A stretch of DNA of 64,000 bases from Actinomycetota bacterium (lineage in GTDB: Bacteria > Actinomycetota > Thermoleophilia > RBG-16-64-13), in contig JADQBG010000001.1 in NCBI GenBank assembly GCA_016278725.1, positions 69,414 through 133,413 on the forward strand, in the 5' to 3' direction. Position numbers and translations under genes: made by a program. This document shows, piece after piece, positions 53,112 through 60,473 of this stretch; within the stretch, counting starts at the first letter, position 1, and each line of letters starts with the position of its first letter. The notes below the pieces were generated by a model that did no database searches, was not told where the DNA came from, and saw only the letters and a list, made by a program, of their open reading frames with translations.

Positions 53112-54104
53112 ATGAAGCGACGTAAGTTGGGCAGCGAGGGGCTCGAGGTTTCCGCGATCGGCCTGGGTTGCATGGGCATGTCGGCTTTCTACACCGGCGG
53201 ACAGGACCGCGACGAGGCGCTCGCCACCATAGACCATGCTCTCGACATGGGCATCGACCTGATCGATACGGCCGACATGTACGGCCGCGGGGAGAACGAG
53301 CGTTTGGTGGGCGAGGTGGTACGTAAGCGCCGCGACGAAGTGGTGCTCGCAACCAAGTTCGGCCACGTGTACGAGGGAGAGCGGCTGGCCGGGGTCAATG
53401 GGCGCCCCGAATACGTGCGCCAGGCCTGCGATGCGAGTCTCGGCCGTCTGGGAATCGACACTATCGATCTCTATTACCTGCACCGCGTGGATCCGCAGGT
53501 GCCCATCGAAGAGACCGTGGGCGCCATGGCCGAGTTGGTCGAGGCCGGCAAGGTGAGGTATCTCGGGCTATCCGAGGCGGCTCCGGGGACACTGCGCCGG
53601 GCCGCCGCCGTTCATCCCATAAGCGCCCTGCAGACGGAATACTCCCTTTGGACCCGCGATCCCGAGGGCGAACTGTTGGGCGCCACGAGGGAACTGGGCA
53701 TCGGATTCGTCCCGTACGCTCCCCTGGGCCGCGGCTTTCTGGCCGGGAGATTCCATGGCCCGGATGAGCTAGAGCCGGATGACACCCGGCGGGATCACCC
53801 GCGTTTTCAGGGGGAGAATCTTCGGCAGAACCAAGCGCTGGCCGAGAGGGTGCGCCGGCTCGCCCAGGAAAAGGGGTGGACCCCGGCTCAACTGGCCCTG
53901 GCCTGGCTGCTGCACCAAGGCGAGGACATCGTGCCCATTCCCGGGACAAAGCGCCGGGAGCGGTTGGAAGAGAATGCGGGGGCGGTCGACATCAGGCTCT
54001 CCGCGGAGGATTTGGGGCGGCTCGAGGAGGAGGTTCCCCCCGGAGCCGCCGCGGGCCAACGTTATCCGGACTCAGCGATGTCGCGAATAGACCGGGACGA
54101 CTGA
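53112..54104 (+). CDS. Aldo/keto reductase (AKR13-like)
   Basis: The protein has 330 aa from ATG 53112. [20 protein letters not shown] and [20 protein letters not shown] (catalytic Asp and Tyr), [10 protein letters not shown] (Lys), and [20 protein letters not shown] (His) are canonical. [18 protein letters not shown] closes the cofactor site. It uses NADPH to reduce carbonyls. The family includes plant-like and stress-induced enzymes. It converges with the YbhB-type gene with 4 nt between stops. Confidence 0.93.
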   Translation: MKRRKLGSEGLEVSAIGLGCMGMSAFYTGGQDRDEALATIDHALDMGIDLIDTADMYGRGENERLVGEVVRKRRDEVVLATKFGHVYEGERLAGVNGRPEYVRQACDASLGRLGIDTIDLYYLHRVDPQVPIEETVGAMAELVEAGKVRYLGLSEAAPGTLRRAAAVHPISALQTEYSLWTRDPEGELLGATRELGIGFVPYAPLGRGFLAGRFHGPDELEPDDTRRDHPRFQGENLRQNQALAERVRRLAQEKGWTPAQLALAWLLHQGEDIVPIPGTKRRERLEENAGAVDIRLSAEDLGRLEEEVPPGAAAGQRYPDSAMSRIDRDD

Positions 54105-54108
54105 GGAC

Positions 54109-54582
54109 TCAGCGCTCGAAGGTGCCGAGCAATTGGGCCTCTTCGATGACGTGGCCCTCCATCTCTTCGAGCAGCGCAGCTCGGTCCAGGCCCAGATTGA
54201 CCTCCAACTGAGTATCCAGCGCGAAAAGCCTGAAGTAGTAGCGATGCGGCCCATGCCCCACCGGCGGCTTGGGCCCTTCGTACTTCTTGGCACCATAAGT
54301 GTTGTCCCCGTGGTAGGCGCCGGGCGGAGTCCCTGGGGAGGCTCCTTCGGGGATGCCCTCGGGCAGCCGGGTCACGCCGGCCGGGATTTTGTAGAGCACC
54401 CAGTGCACGAACGGGTGGTGGTTCGGTGCGTCGGGATCCTCCATGATCAGAGCGTACTCCTGGGTGTTCGCCGGCTCTCCCTGCCAGTAGAGGTTGGGTG
54501 AGAGGTTCTCGCCCACCTGAGTAAACCTTTCCGGAATGGGCCCGTTGGGTTCAAAACTCTCGGTGTTTATTGCCAGCGCCAA
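54109..54582 (-). CDS. YbhB/YbcL-type Raf-kinase-inhibitor-like (PEBP) protein
   Basis: The protein has 157 aa from TTG 54582, with the purine-rich AAAGGGGGAAA before it. The PEBP fold has NLSPNLYWQGEPANTQEYAL, EDPDAPNHHPFVHWVLYKIP, GAYHGDNTYGAKKYEGPKPP and GPHRYYFRLFALD. These are the ligand-pocket motifs of the family, whose bacterial function is unknown. It has no signal peptide. The in-frame region upstream of the chosen start is unlike the family. Confidence 0.9.
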   Translation of the reverse strand: MALAINTESFEPNGPIPERFTQVGENLSPNLYWQGEPANTQEYALIMEDPDAPNHHPFVHWVLYKIPAGVTRLPEGIPEGASPGTPPGAYHGDNTYGAKKYEGPKPPVGHGPHRYYFRLFALDTQLEVNLGLDRAALLEEMEGHVIEEAQLLGTFER

Positions 54583-54886
54583 GATTTCCCCCTTTGCTCG
54601 GTGATTGGTGGCTCGTTGCAGGAATGCTTCACCGCATACTCGTATGCGGTTTCCCGGCGGTGGCCTGCCTGAATCATGGGGCTGCACCTGGAAGCCGCGC
54701 GGTTTGCCTTTATGCATAAGTCTGAGCAGTTTCAGCGCCATGGGGTCGCTAGAGTGCGGGCAGACCGGCCCCTTCAGCCCCTCGCTATGCATCCGAATAT
54801 ACGCACGAGGGTATAAGAAGCCACACAAAAGAGTCTATTTCGGGTGGATCTGCGACCCGGTGATGAGGCCCGGAGGAGTGAGAGCA
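54583..54886. promoter_or_regulatory. 304-bp divergent intergenic region with palindromes
   Basis: No gene is visible here. The region holds a perfect inverted repeat with 9-bp arms, ACCGCATAC at 54631-54639 and GTATGCGGT at 54642-54650 (2-nt spacer). It also has a TTATGCATAA palindrome at 54710-54719. The first is typical of an operator for a homodimeric regulator such as a TetR-type repressor. It lies between the divergent YbhB-type gene and the threonine-rich exported protein, so it may control either. Confidence 0.45.
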
Positions 54887-56230
54887 GTGAGAGGTTCCCC
54901 AATGAAATATGGCGTCGTCTGGGGAGGCTTCTTGCTGGCGTTGGCGGCGGCCTTGGTGCTTATCGCTCTGGTCTTTCGCCTCGATGCAGGGAACGGCGCG
55001 GAACCTGATCCTTTGGCTTTCGAGGGCCAAACCCAGCAGGATGTAACCGAGGATGGGACTGTTCCCAGTTCTTACCGCGAATCTGCGGGGGGCGATACCG
55101 CCGGGTCCACGACCACCATCCCAGCCCAGGAGGCGGCGGAAGAACCGGCGGCCCTGCAGAGCCCGCCTGAGAGTTCGCCCCAAAACCCGAGCCCGATAGT
55201 CGAAGCCGCCCAGGAACGCAAACCGGCAACCGTTCGCGGTCTTGTCAGCGACGCTAACGGGCACCCGGTGGGCGGCCTGGTGGTGGGCGTCTATGACCTA
55301 GAGGGATACCTCGCCGGCGACGCCCTGACCGCCGGCGACGGCAGGTACAGCGTGGGCGAACTCGACCCGGGACGCTACAAGGTCATCGTCTACGGGGACG
55401 GGCGCTTCCCGGATGAGTGGTACCAGGATGCGCAGCTGTTCGAGCGGGCAAGGGCGCTTAGCGTGGATTCCTCCGTCGCTTCGGCGGACTTCATCCTGGA
55501 CGGATTTCCTACCCCCACGACCATCGCGGTGGCCACAACTACGACCACAGTGGCGCCAACCACGACCACCGCGGCGCCGACTACCACGACGACCGCGCCC
55601 ATAACCACGACGACAGTGGCGCCCACCACGACGGTGCCGCCGGAAACCACTACAACCGTGGCGTCGACTACGACCAGCACCGCGCCTCCGGAAACCACCA
55701 CGACCACAGCGGCTCCTGTGACCACCACCACCGCGTCGACCACCACGACGACGCTGCAGCCTGCCGCCACAACGACAACCACGGTGCCGCCTCAAACTAC
55801 GACGACGGCAGTGGCGCCCACCGCCAGCACCACAACCACGACGATGGCGCCCACAACCACGACCATGGCGATGACTACCACCACGACCGTGGCGATGACT
55901 ACCACCACAGTGACGACGACGAGTACCCCGCCGGCTCAGCCGGTATTGCTCGGTCTCGAGGAGCTACCGCTCGCCGACGGAGTCCCGGTGCCTGAGTCCT
56001 GTGTGCTGCTGGACGCCCAGGGACGGATCCTGGAGGCTACCGAGGAGCAACTGGCCCTGCTCGAACCCGGACCAGAGTTAACCCAGGAAGCGCTCCTGCT
56101 GCTTAGCGCCACCGTGGACGACGAAGGTGTCCGGGTGCTCTGTCCTCTGCCCGATGGTGAGCAGTTCGCGGTCTATCGGCTTCCTGAAATGCCCGGGCAG
56201 GAACGGCTGGAGACGCTATTTCCGGGTTGA
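54887..56230 (+). CDS. Exported/anchored protein with carboxypeptidase-regulatory-like domain and threonine-rich stalk
   Basis: From GTG 54887 (GGAGGAG at 54872-54878) the protein has 447 aa. ATG 54902 is an alternative. One N-terminal helix (GVVWGGFLLALAAALVLIAL) anchors or exports the protein. A disordered Ser/Pro/Gln-rich part leads to a small beta domain (about residues 115-205: VRGLVSDANGHPVGGLVVGV, GRYSVGELDPGRYKVIV), like a Cna-B or carboxypeptidase regulatory domain. Then comes a stalk of Thr with Ala/Pro/Val (about 213-350). A compact acidic C-terminal domain follows. There is no sortase signal. It is probably a surface-exposed protein. Confidence 0.7.
   Translation: MRGSPMKYGVVWGGFLLALAAALVLIALVFRLDAGNGAEPDPLAFEGQTQQDVTEDGTVPSSYRESAGGDTAGSTTTIPAQEAAEEPAALQSPPESSPQNPSPIVEAAQERKPATVRGLVSDANGHPVGGLVVGVYDLEGYLAGDALTAGDGRYSVGELDPGRYKVIVYGDGRFPDEWYQDAQLFERARALSVDSSVASADFILDGFPTPTTIAVATTTTTVAPTTTTAAPTTTTTAPITTTTVAPTTTVPPETTTTVASTTTSTAPPETTTTTAAPVTTTTASTTTTTLQPAATTTTTVPPQTTTTAVAPTASTTTTTMAPTTTTMAMTTTTTVAMTTTTVTTTSTPPAQPVLLGLEELPLADGVPVPESCVLLDAQGRILEATEEQLALLEPGPELTQEALLLLSATVDDEGVRVLCPLPDGEQFAVYRLPEMPGQERLETLFPG
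55524..55927 (+). repeat. Low-complexity threonine-codon repeat
   Basis: About 400 bp of imperfect ACC/ACG/ACT codon repeats encode Thr-rich sequence with interspersed Ala, Pro, Val and Met. No fixed period is kept, so it evolves as a low-complexity stalk. It is not CRISPR: there are no distinct spacers and the reading frame is preserved throughout. Confidence 0.85.
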
Positions 56231-56339
56231 CATGGAGCTCTCTACGTCGTCAAATGTAGGTACCGGTGCCACCACCGTCAACTCCCGGCCGCGAAGGCCC
56301 TGGAGCGCGGTATAGAGAGTGGGCGCCTGCCTTTCGAGA

Positions 56340-56378
56340 ACGGCGCCCCGGGCGCCGTCCCCACGCTTTTCCTCTATT
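56340..56378. terminator. GC-rich hairpin, possible terminator
   Basis: ACGGCGCCC at 56340-56348 pairs with GGGCGCCGT at 56350-56358. TTTT follows 10 nt later on the plus strand. It lies in the 196-bp gap between the threonine-rich protein and the convergent molybdoenzyme gene, and may serve both. No gene is visible in the gap. Confidence 0.4.
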
Positions 56379-56426
56379 GGGTCACGTGCGCGCTGGTCAC
56401 AGCCGGCGCTCGGGGGCTCTTTCGAA

Positions 56427-58142
56427 TCAACCCTCGGGAAAGACGTAATCCGCCGGGATCCTGAAAGCGTGCAGGCCTGTGGCGCCATCCGGATAGGTGT
56501 CTGAGGATTCCGCCACCTGCCAGTTGCCCTCTCCGTCGCGGCAGCGCACGTACAGCGTGTGCTGCCCGGGCTGGAAGGGCCAGGAGTAGCGCCAGATCAC
56601 CCAGGTCAATCCGGACAGCGGCTCTCGTAACTCTGCCTGCTCCCATGGCCCATCGTCCATGCGCACGACCACTTCCGAGATGCCCCGGTCGCCGGCGTAG
56701 GCGATACCTCCAACCGGGACCACGGGGCTGCCGTACTTGCGTTCGAGTCCGTCGGCGTAGACGGTGTCGATCACCGAGGTTGCGTTGACGATGGCCTCGC
56801 GGCTCCAGCCGCGCTCGACCCAGTACCCCGGCTGGAAATCAGCGGTCAACTCGATGCCGACTATCCACTTGGGCTGCTTCATCCCGTAGTGGTTCGGGAT
56901 GTACACGCGCAGTGGCGAACCGTGACCCTGGGGCAGAGGCTGACGGTCGAAGCTGTAGGTGAGCATGATCCGGGGGTCGTTGCGGATGACGTCCAGCGCC
57001 GCGGTCTCGTGAAAACCGTCCTCCGAAGTGATGTGGACGAATTTGGCCTCCGGGAGGACGCCCGCCGTCTCCAACACCTGGGAGAGCCGGGCGCCGGTCC
57101 AGAGCGTCGTGCTGATCAGGGGTCCGCCAACCGGATTGGAGATGCAGGAGAGGGTAACGAACTCCTCCTGCGGCGGGTAATCGGTTTGCAGTTGTTCGAG
57201 AGACAGATCGAGCGGCTCCTGCACCAGGCCGCGGATCTCCAGTCGCCAATCCTCGATGTCTATATCGGGAGGAATCGTGTTGATGTCGATGCGGTAGTGC
57301 TCGGGAACCGGGGTGTATTCGAGACGGGTGCCGGGCACGGGTTGGATGCGCGCGTCGGCGTTGGGCAGGGGGAAGGAGGGACCGACGTAAGGTTCCTCCT
57401 TGGTGAGCCGCAGATAGGTGGCCACGCCTGCGCCGCTTGCCGTGATCACCGCGGCCGCTCCTCCGACCCGCAGGATGAACTTGCGCCGGCTGATGGTCTC
57501 GGCAAAGATCGGAACCGCCGCCGGCCCGGCCGAGGGTGCCGTCTCGACAGGCCTGGGTACGGTTGCCGTCTCAGCCGACCCCGGTTCTTCGGCGGCCGGA
57601 GCGGGTTCGCCGTAGCGCCCCTGGGGACGAACCCACACGTGAACGAGCCCAAGCGCAGCTCCCCACGCAGTGTGCGCCAGGAGTATCCAGAGCACGCTCA
57701 CCAGGCGTCCCACCTCCGGGGTGGTGTAGACGGAGAGCACGACGGGCACCAGCAGGATCCCAGCGAGTAACCCCACAGCGGCGCCAAAGAGCGGGCCGCG
57801 GCGCCCGATACGCAGAGGCACCAGCATCAGAAAGGCCGTCGCCATCAGCCATAGGGTGACCAGGTAGCCGGCAACCGCCATCATCTGTTCGGCGAGCTTG
57901 GCCGTGTCCTTCAGATCGAAGCCCAGGGCGACCAGGGTCTGGACCATGGTGTCGATACCGAAGGTGATGAGTCCGCCGGGAAGGACGCGGGTCATCCAGT
58001 CGAAGACATCGAATGGGACGAACGGCAGTCCGAAAACCAACCAGGCAAGGTAGATCAGCGAAATCAGCGGCGCCGCCAATGCCAGAGCAATACCAAGGGC
58101 GTCGCGTAGGGATCGGCGCTGAGGTGAAGTGGCCGGCATCAT
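56427..58142 (-). CDS. Membrane-anchored molybdopterin-dependent oxidoreductase (sulfite oxidase family)
   Basis: The protein has 571 aa from ATG 58142, or 570 from ATG 58139; AGGAAGG lies just upstream. Residues 1-200 hold about four or five membrane helices. A linker follows, then TISRRKFILRVGGAAAVI, a Tat-like SRRKF motif placed internally just before a fifth or sixth helix. The catalytic domain (about 270-480) has the Moco Cys at about 333 in VTLSCISNPVGG and GSPLRVYIPNHYGMKQPKWI. A C-terminal Mo-co dimerisation domain (about 480-571) completes the sulfite-oxidase layout. There is no heme domain. The substrate is unknown. The SRPBCC gene ends 7 nt upstream. Confidence 0.88.
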   Translation of the reverse strand: MMPATSPQRRSLRDALGIALALAAPLISLIYLAWLVFGLPFVPFDVFDWMTRVLPGGLITFGIDTMVQTLVALGFDLKDTAKLAEQMMAVAGYLVTLWLMATAFLMLVPLRIGRRGPLFGAAVGLLAGILLVPVVLSVYTTPEVGRLVSVLWILLAHTAWGAALGLVHVWVRPQGRYGEPAPAAEEPGSAETATVPRPVETAPSAGPAAVPIFAETISRRKFILRVGGAAAVITASGAGVATYLRLTKEEPYVGPSFPLPNADARIQPVPGTRLEYTPVPEHYRIDINTIPPDIDIEDWRLEIRGLVQEPLDLSLEQLQTDYPPQEEFVTLSCISNPVGGPLISTTLWTGARLSQVLETAGVLPEAKFVHITSEDGFHETAALDVIRNDPRIMLTYSFDRQPLPQGHGSPLRVYIPNHYGMKQPKWIVGIELTADFQPGYWVERGWSREAIVNATSVIDTVYADGLERKYGSPVVPVGGIAYAGDRGISEVVVRMDDGPWEQAELREPLSGLTWVIWRYSWPFQPGQHTLYVRCRDGEGNWQVAESSDTYPDGATGLHAFRIPADYVFPEG

Positions 58143-58149
58143 AGCCTTC

Positions 58150-58653
58150 CTATCCGCCCCCGGGTTGCCCCGGATAGAGTTCCTCGATGCGTCTCTTCCG
58201 AAAGCCAAAAATCGCGATCAACTGCAGGGCGACCAGGGGCGCCGCCAGCAGTCCCAACGGTCCGAAGGGCAGACGGTAATCCACCCGGTCCTCCATCAGC
58301 AAGCCCTGAGGGTCTCCGCCCGACCGGCCGCCCGAGCCTTCTCCCCAGAGAGGGCGGAAGCTGTGCGTGTGCACCCACTCTGCGTAAGGGCCCCGCCGCT
58401 GGACGTCGACGAATCCCCAGGGAGGATCGATGCGGACTATCTCCGTGTGCCATCTGAGCGGCAGGCCGAAGAGACGCAGGCGATAGGTGATCCGGCTTCC
58501 CCGCACCAGCGGTGGTTCCGGCGCCGAAAGAATCTGAAAGCCCAGCCAGCTCGGGGTGAGCGCCGCGAGATTCTCGGCGGACTCGAAGAAGGGAAACACC
58601 TCCTGCGGCCGGCGCGGGATGAGCTGCGACCGATAGAGCCGGCGCCGAAACAT
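58150..58653 (-). CDS. SRPBCC-fold (polyketide cyclase/CYP-like) protein
   Basis: The protein has 167 aa. The N-terminal SQLIPRRPQEVFPFFESAEN, LTPSWLGFQIL and the ITYRLRLFGLPLRWHTEI segment are typical of the START/SRPBCC cell-division-inhibitor-like (COG4276) group. It should form a hydrophobic ligand cavity. DRVDYRLPFGPLGLLAAPLV near the C-terminus is also characteristic. ATG 58653 is used. It is probably cotranscribed with the molybdoenzyme. The ligand is unknown. Confidence 0.82.
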   Translation of the reverse strand: MFRRRLYRSQLIPRRPQEVFPFFESAENLAALTPSWLGFQILSAPEPPLVRGSRITYRLRLFGLPLRWHTEIVRIDPPWGFVDVQRRGPYAEWVHTHSFRPLWGEGSGGRSGGDPQGLLMEDRVDYRLPFGPLGLLAAPLVALQLIAIFGFRKRRIEELYPGQPGGG

Positions 58654-58698
58654 CGCTGGTAAGCCTTTCGCTCGCTCGGGTAGCCATCGAAAGCCCGG

Positions 58699-59439
58699 TC
58701 ATGCGGCGCCGCCGGCAGCCACCAGGCCGCGAAGCGTGCGTGCGTTCTTCACGGCGTAGCCGCCCGGGTCATTGTTGAAGTATACGAAAACGTCCCGGCC
58801 TTCGCTCCGCCAGTTCGCGATCGGTTCGACCCATGAGGCAAGATCGCGGTCGGGGTAATCCCCCTGATAGTCCTTGCCCGGACCGTGGAAGCGGACGTAG
58901 ACCAATCCGGAGGTGAGGAGCTGCGGCGCGGGGGCGTTCTCGCTGTCGTGCAGGACGAGGGCCACATCATGGCGTTCGAGCAGTTCGTAGACCTCAGACG
59001 CGTACCAACTGGCGTCGCGAAACTCGAGGGCGTAGTGGTGGGAGGTGGGGAGCAGTTCGAGGAAGGCCTCCAGACGTTCGCGGTTGACACGGAAGCGCGG
59101 GGGCAGCTGAAAGAGGATGGGCCCCAGCTTCTCCTCGAGCAGATCGGCCTTTTGCAGGAAGCGGTCGAGCGGCTCTTCCGGATCCAGCAGCCGCTTCATG
59201 TGAGTGAGAAAGCGGCTGGCCTTTACGGCGTAGAGGAAACCATCGGGTGCCTGCTCACGCCAACCTTCGACAACACCGTCTCCCGGAAGCCGGTAGAAGG
59301 TGTTGTTGACCTCCACCGTATCGAACTCCTTCTGATAGAAGTCGAGGCGCCGGCTCTTGGGAAGATCGGACGGGTAGAAGACGTCTTGCCAATGGTCGTA
59401 AGCCCAACCCGAGGTGCCGATGCGAAGGTCGCCCCCCAA
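58699..59439 (-). CDS. DUF72 (YecE-like) protein
   Basis: The protein has 246 aa. RIGTSGWAYDHWQDVFYPSD, EFDTVEVNNTFYRLP, LGPILFQLPPRF, ALEFRDASWYASEVYELL and VYVRFHGPGKDYQGDY are the ordered DUF72 blocks, a TIM-barrel family of uncertain function. The start is TTG 59439, 1 nt after the LapA-type stop, so translation is probably coupled. No other start lies before the conserved RIGTSGW. Confidence 0.88.
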   Translation of the reverse strand: MGGDLRIGTSGWAYDHWQDVFYPSDLPKSRRLDFYQKEFDTVEVNNTFYRLPGDGVVEGWREQAPDGFLYAVKASRFLTHMKRLLDPEEPLDRFLQKADLLEEKLGPILFQLPPRFRVNRERLEAFLELLPTSHHYALEFRDASWYASEVYELLERHDVALVLHDSENAPAPQLLTSGLVYVRFHGPGKDYQGDYPDRDLASWVEPIANWRSEGRDVFVYFNNDPGGYAVKNARTLRGLVAAGGAA

Positions 59440-59440
59440 A

Positions 59441-59815
59441 TTAGGGTTCGCGGTATTCGCGCCCGCGCTTGGGCGGCAACTCCGGACCCTCCTGTTCGGT
59501 CTCGGTGGCCGGCTCCGCTTTCGCCGCGTTGGCGGGCTCGGGGCCAGTTGAGGTGGCCGGTTCCTTCGGGGCCTTCCGTTCCTGCTTGAGCTCCTTTCGG
59601 GTTCCCCGGAGCCGGCGTCTCGAGCGGACGTAATAGGGCATCATTCCAAAGATCCCGGCGATCACGCCAAGGCCGAAGGCCGCCAGAGTCACCAGCAGCA
59701 GCGAGAGTTCTCCCTGGAGAGTGAGAAACTCGACCTGCACGGCTCCGGGGTTTTGCACGGCGAAGATCACGACCAGGACCAGCAGGGCAATCATCATGAG
59801 CAGGATGAGGCGCAC
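59441..59815 (-). CDS. LapA-domain (DUF1049) membrane protein
   Basis: The protein has 124 aa from GTG 59815. Two helices (LILLMMIALLVLVVIFAVQN and LSLLLVTLAAFGLGVIAGIF) carry the LapA pattern Q-N-x-x-x-V-x-V-x-F-L. After them comes a basic RSRRRLRGTRKELKQERK segment and a Pro/Ala/Glu tail. In enteric bacteria LapA proteins help lipopolysaccharide assembly. In this organism the role is unknown. It is divergent from the UGA-containing small membrane genes, with a 179-bp spacer. Confidence 0.82.
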   Translation of the reverse strand: MRLILLMMIALLVLVVIFAVQNPGAVQVEFLTLQGELSLLLVTLAAFGLGVIAGIFGMMPYYVRSRRRLRGTRKELKQERKAPKEPATSTGPEPANAAKAEPATETEQEGPELPPKRGREYREP

Positions 59816-59951
59816 GTCTTCTCCCTTGCCACGGGTACCGTCCTGTCTGCTCTACCCAGGCTCGGCGGAATCCACTTAGCCGCTGTAAACCCGCCTACCG
59901 TCCACCTCCCAGACTCCCCATCCGGCGGGGACCAAGCGCACCGTCGGATCC

Positions 59952-59957
59952 TAGAAT
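59952..59957 (+). promoter_or_regulatory. Candidate -10 box of the small selenoprotein operon
   Basis: TAGAAT at 59952-59957 is 38 nt upstream of ATG 59995 and identical to the hexamer before pyrR. No convincing -35 is seen. The rest of the 179-bp divergent spacer shows no gene. Confidence 0.35.
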
Positions 59958-59994
59958 CTAAAGCAGGATGAAATTGCGTTCAGGAGGTGCAGCC

Positions 59995-60177
59995 ATGTTC
60001 TGGTGGATCAGTGCGTTTGTCGTCTGGGCGATCTCGGCCGCCTGAATAATCGCCATTCTCGCGGAGGTCTTCCGCGGAAAATCGGCGGCCCTGAGCCCCA
60101 AGCTGCTGCCGGGTTACGGCTTTCACGGCGTAACCGCTATTTTGTCGCTGTGGCTGTTCATGAAGGCGCTTTCCTAA
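59995..60177 (+). CDS. Putative small membrane selenoprotein A (in-frame UGA at codon 17)
   Basis: ATG 59995 (AGGAGG at 59982-59987) to TAA 60175 gives 60 codons with one in-frame TGA at 60043-60045. The protein would have two helices: residues 3-25, containing the UGA (AISAA, U17, IIAILAEVF), and 43-59 (GFHGVTAILSLWLFMK). The linker is KSAALSPKLLPGY. The second gene of the pair has UGA at the equivalent place and the same FH[GA]VT motif. A 6-bp hairpin with loop GGUCU starts 20 nt after the UGA. The residue is therefore predicted to be selenocysteine, not stop or Trp. I recognise no known family. ATG 59968 is a weaker alternative start. Confidence 0.75.
60043..60087 (+). promoter_or_regulatory. 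Candidate SECIS element of membrane selenoprotein A
   Basis: The upper stem CGCGGA (60060-60065) / UCCGCG (60071-60076) closes the loop GGUCU. A lower stem pairs CGCC (60051-60054) with GGCG (60084-60087), and AUU with AAU inside it. The loop begins 20 nt after the UGA. With its closing A it reads AGGUCU, which as I recall is also the apical loop of the E. coli fdhF SECIS. No other stretch in the gene competes clearly. Confidence 0.75.
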
Positions 60178-60187
60178 GGAGGTTGTG

Positions 60188-60442
60188 ATGAGGGTTTTCG
60201 TGCGGATCAGCGGGTACGTGCTGCTGGCCATCGGCTTGGTCTGAATCGTGACCATCACGGGAGGGGTTCTCTCCCACGGTGAGACTTTCGATACGATGGG
60301 CGAGCTTTGGGGCGGCCTTGCCTTTCACGCCGTCACGACTTCGCTGGGTGCCTATTTGATTCAGCGCGGCAAGGCACCCAACAGGCAACGCGGAACCGAA
60401 GCGGCAGAAGCCGGCCTCAACCGGGCGCCGCTCGCGCAGTAG
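60188..60442 (+). CDS. Putative small membrane selenoprotein B (in-frame UGA at codon 19), paralogue of A
   Basis: ATG 60188 (AAGGAGG at 60176-60182) to TAG 60440 gives 84 codons with an in-frame TGA at 60242-60244. The first helix is ISGYVLLAIGLV, U19, IVTITGGVL. The second is LWGGLAFHAVTTSLGAYLIQ, followed by a basic, polar tail of 24 residues. Aligned with the upstream gene it shares the A-I-x-x-x-U-I-[IV]-x-I core and F-H-[AG]-V-T, with UGA-to-His distances of 28 and 27 residues. The pair thus looks like tandem paralogues. A hairpin starting 19 nt after the UGA fits a SECIS. The gap between genes is 10 nt. Confidence 0.75.
60242..60282 (+). promoter_or_regulatory. Candidate SECIS element of membrane selenoprotein B
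   Basis: The upper stem GGGAG (60259-60263) / CUCCC (60271-60275) closes the loop GGGUUCU. A lower stem pairs UCAC (60255-60258) with GUGA (60279-60282) across a 3-nt bulge. The loop starts 19 nt after the UGA. Loop sequence and spacing resemble the element in the adjacent gene. Confidence 0.7.
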
Positions 60443-60473
60443 GTCCCGCTCGGTTATTGGTGGGGAGGAGAAT

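Noticed and set aside
55524-55927. CRISPR-like or VNTR array
   Set aside because: The repeats are Thr codons inside one open frame with no fixed unit or spacers.
59995-60442. UGA read as tryptophan (code reassignment) in the small membrane genes
   Set aside because: A membrane Trp would fit locally, but TGA is a normal stop for many genes here and Trp is TGG throughout. The peroxiredoxin TGA clearly replaces Cys, which only Sec explains.
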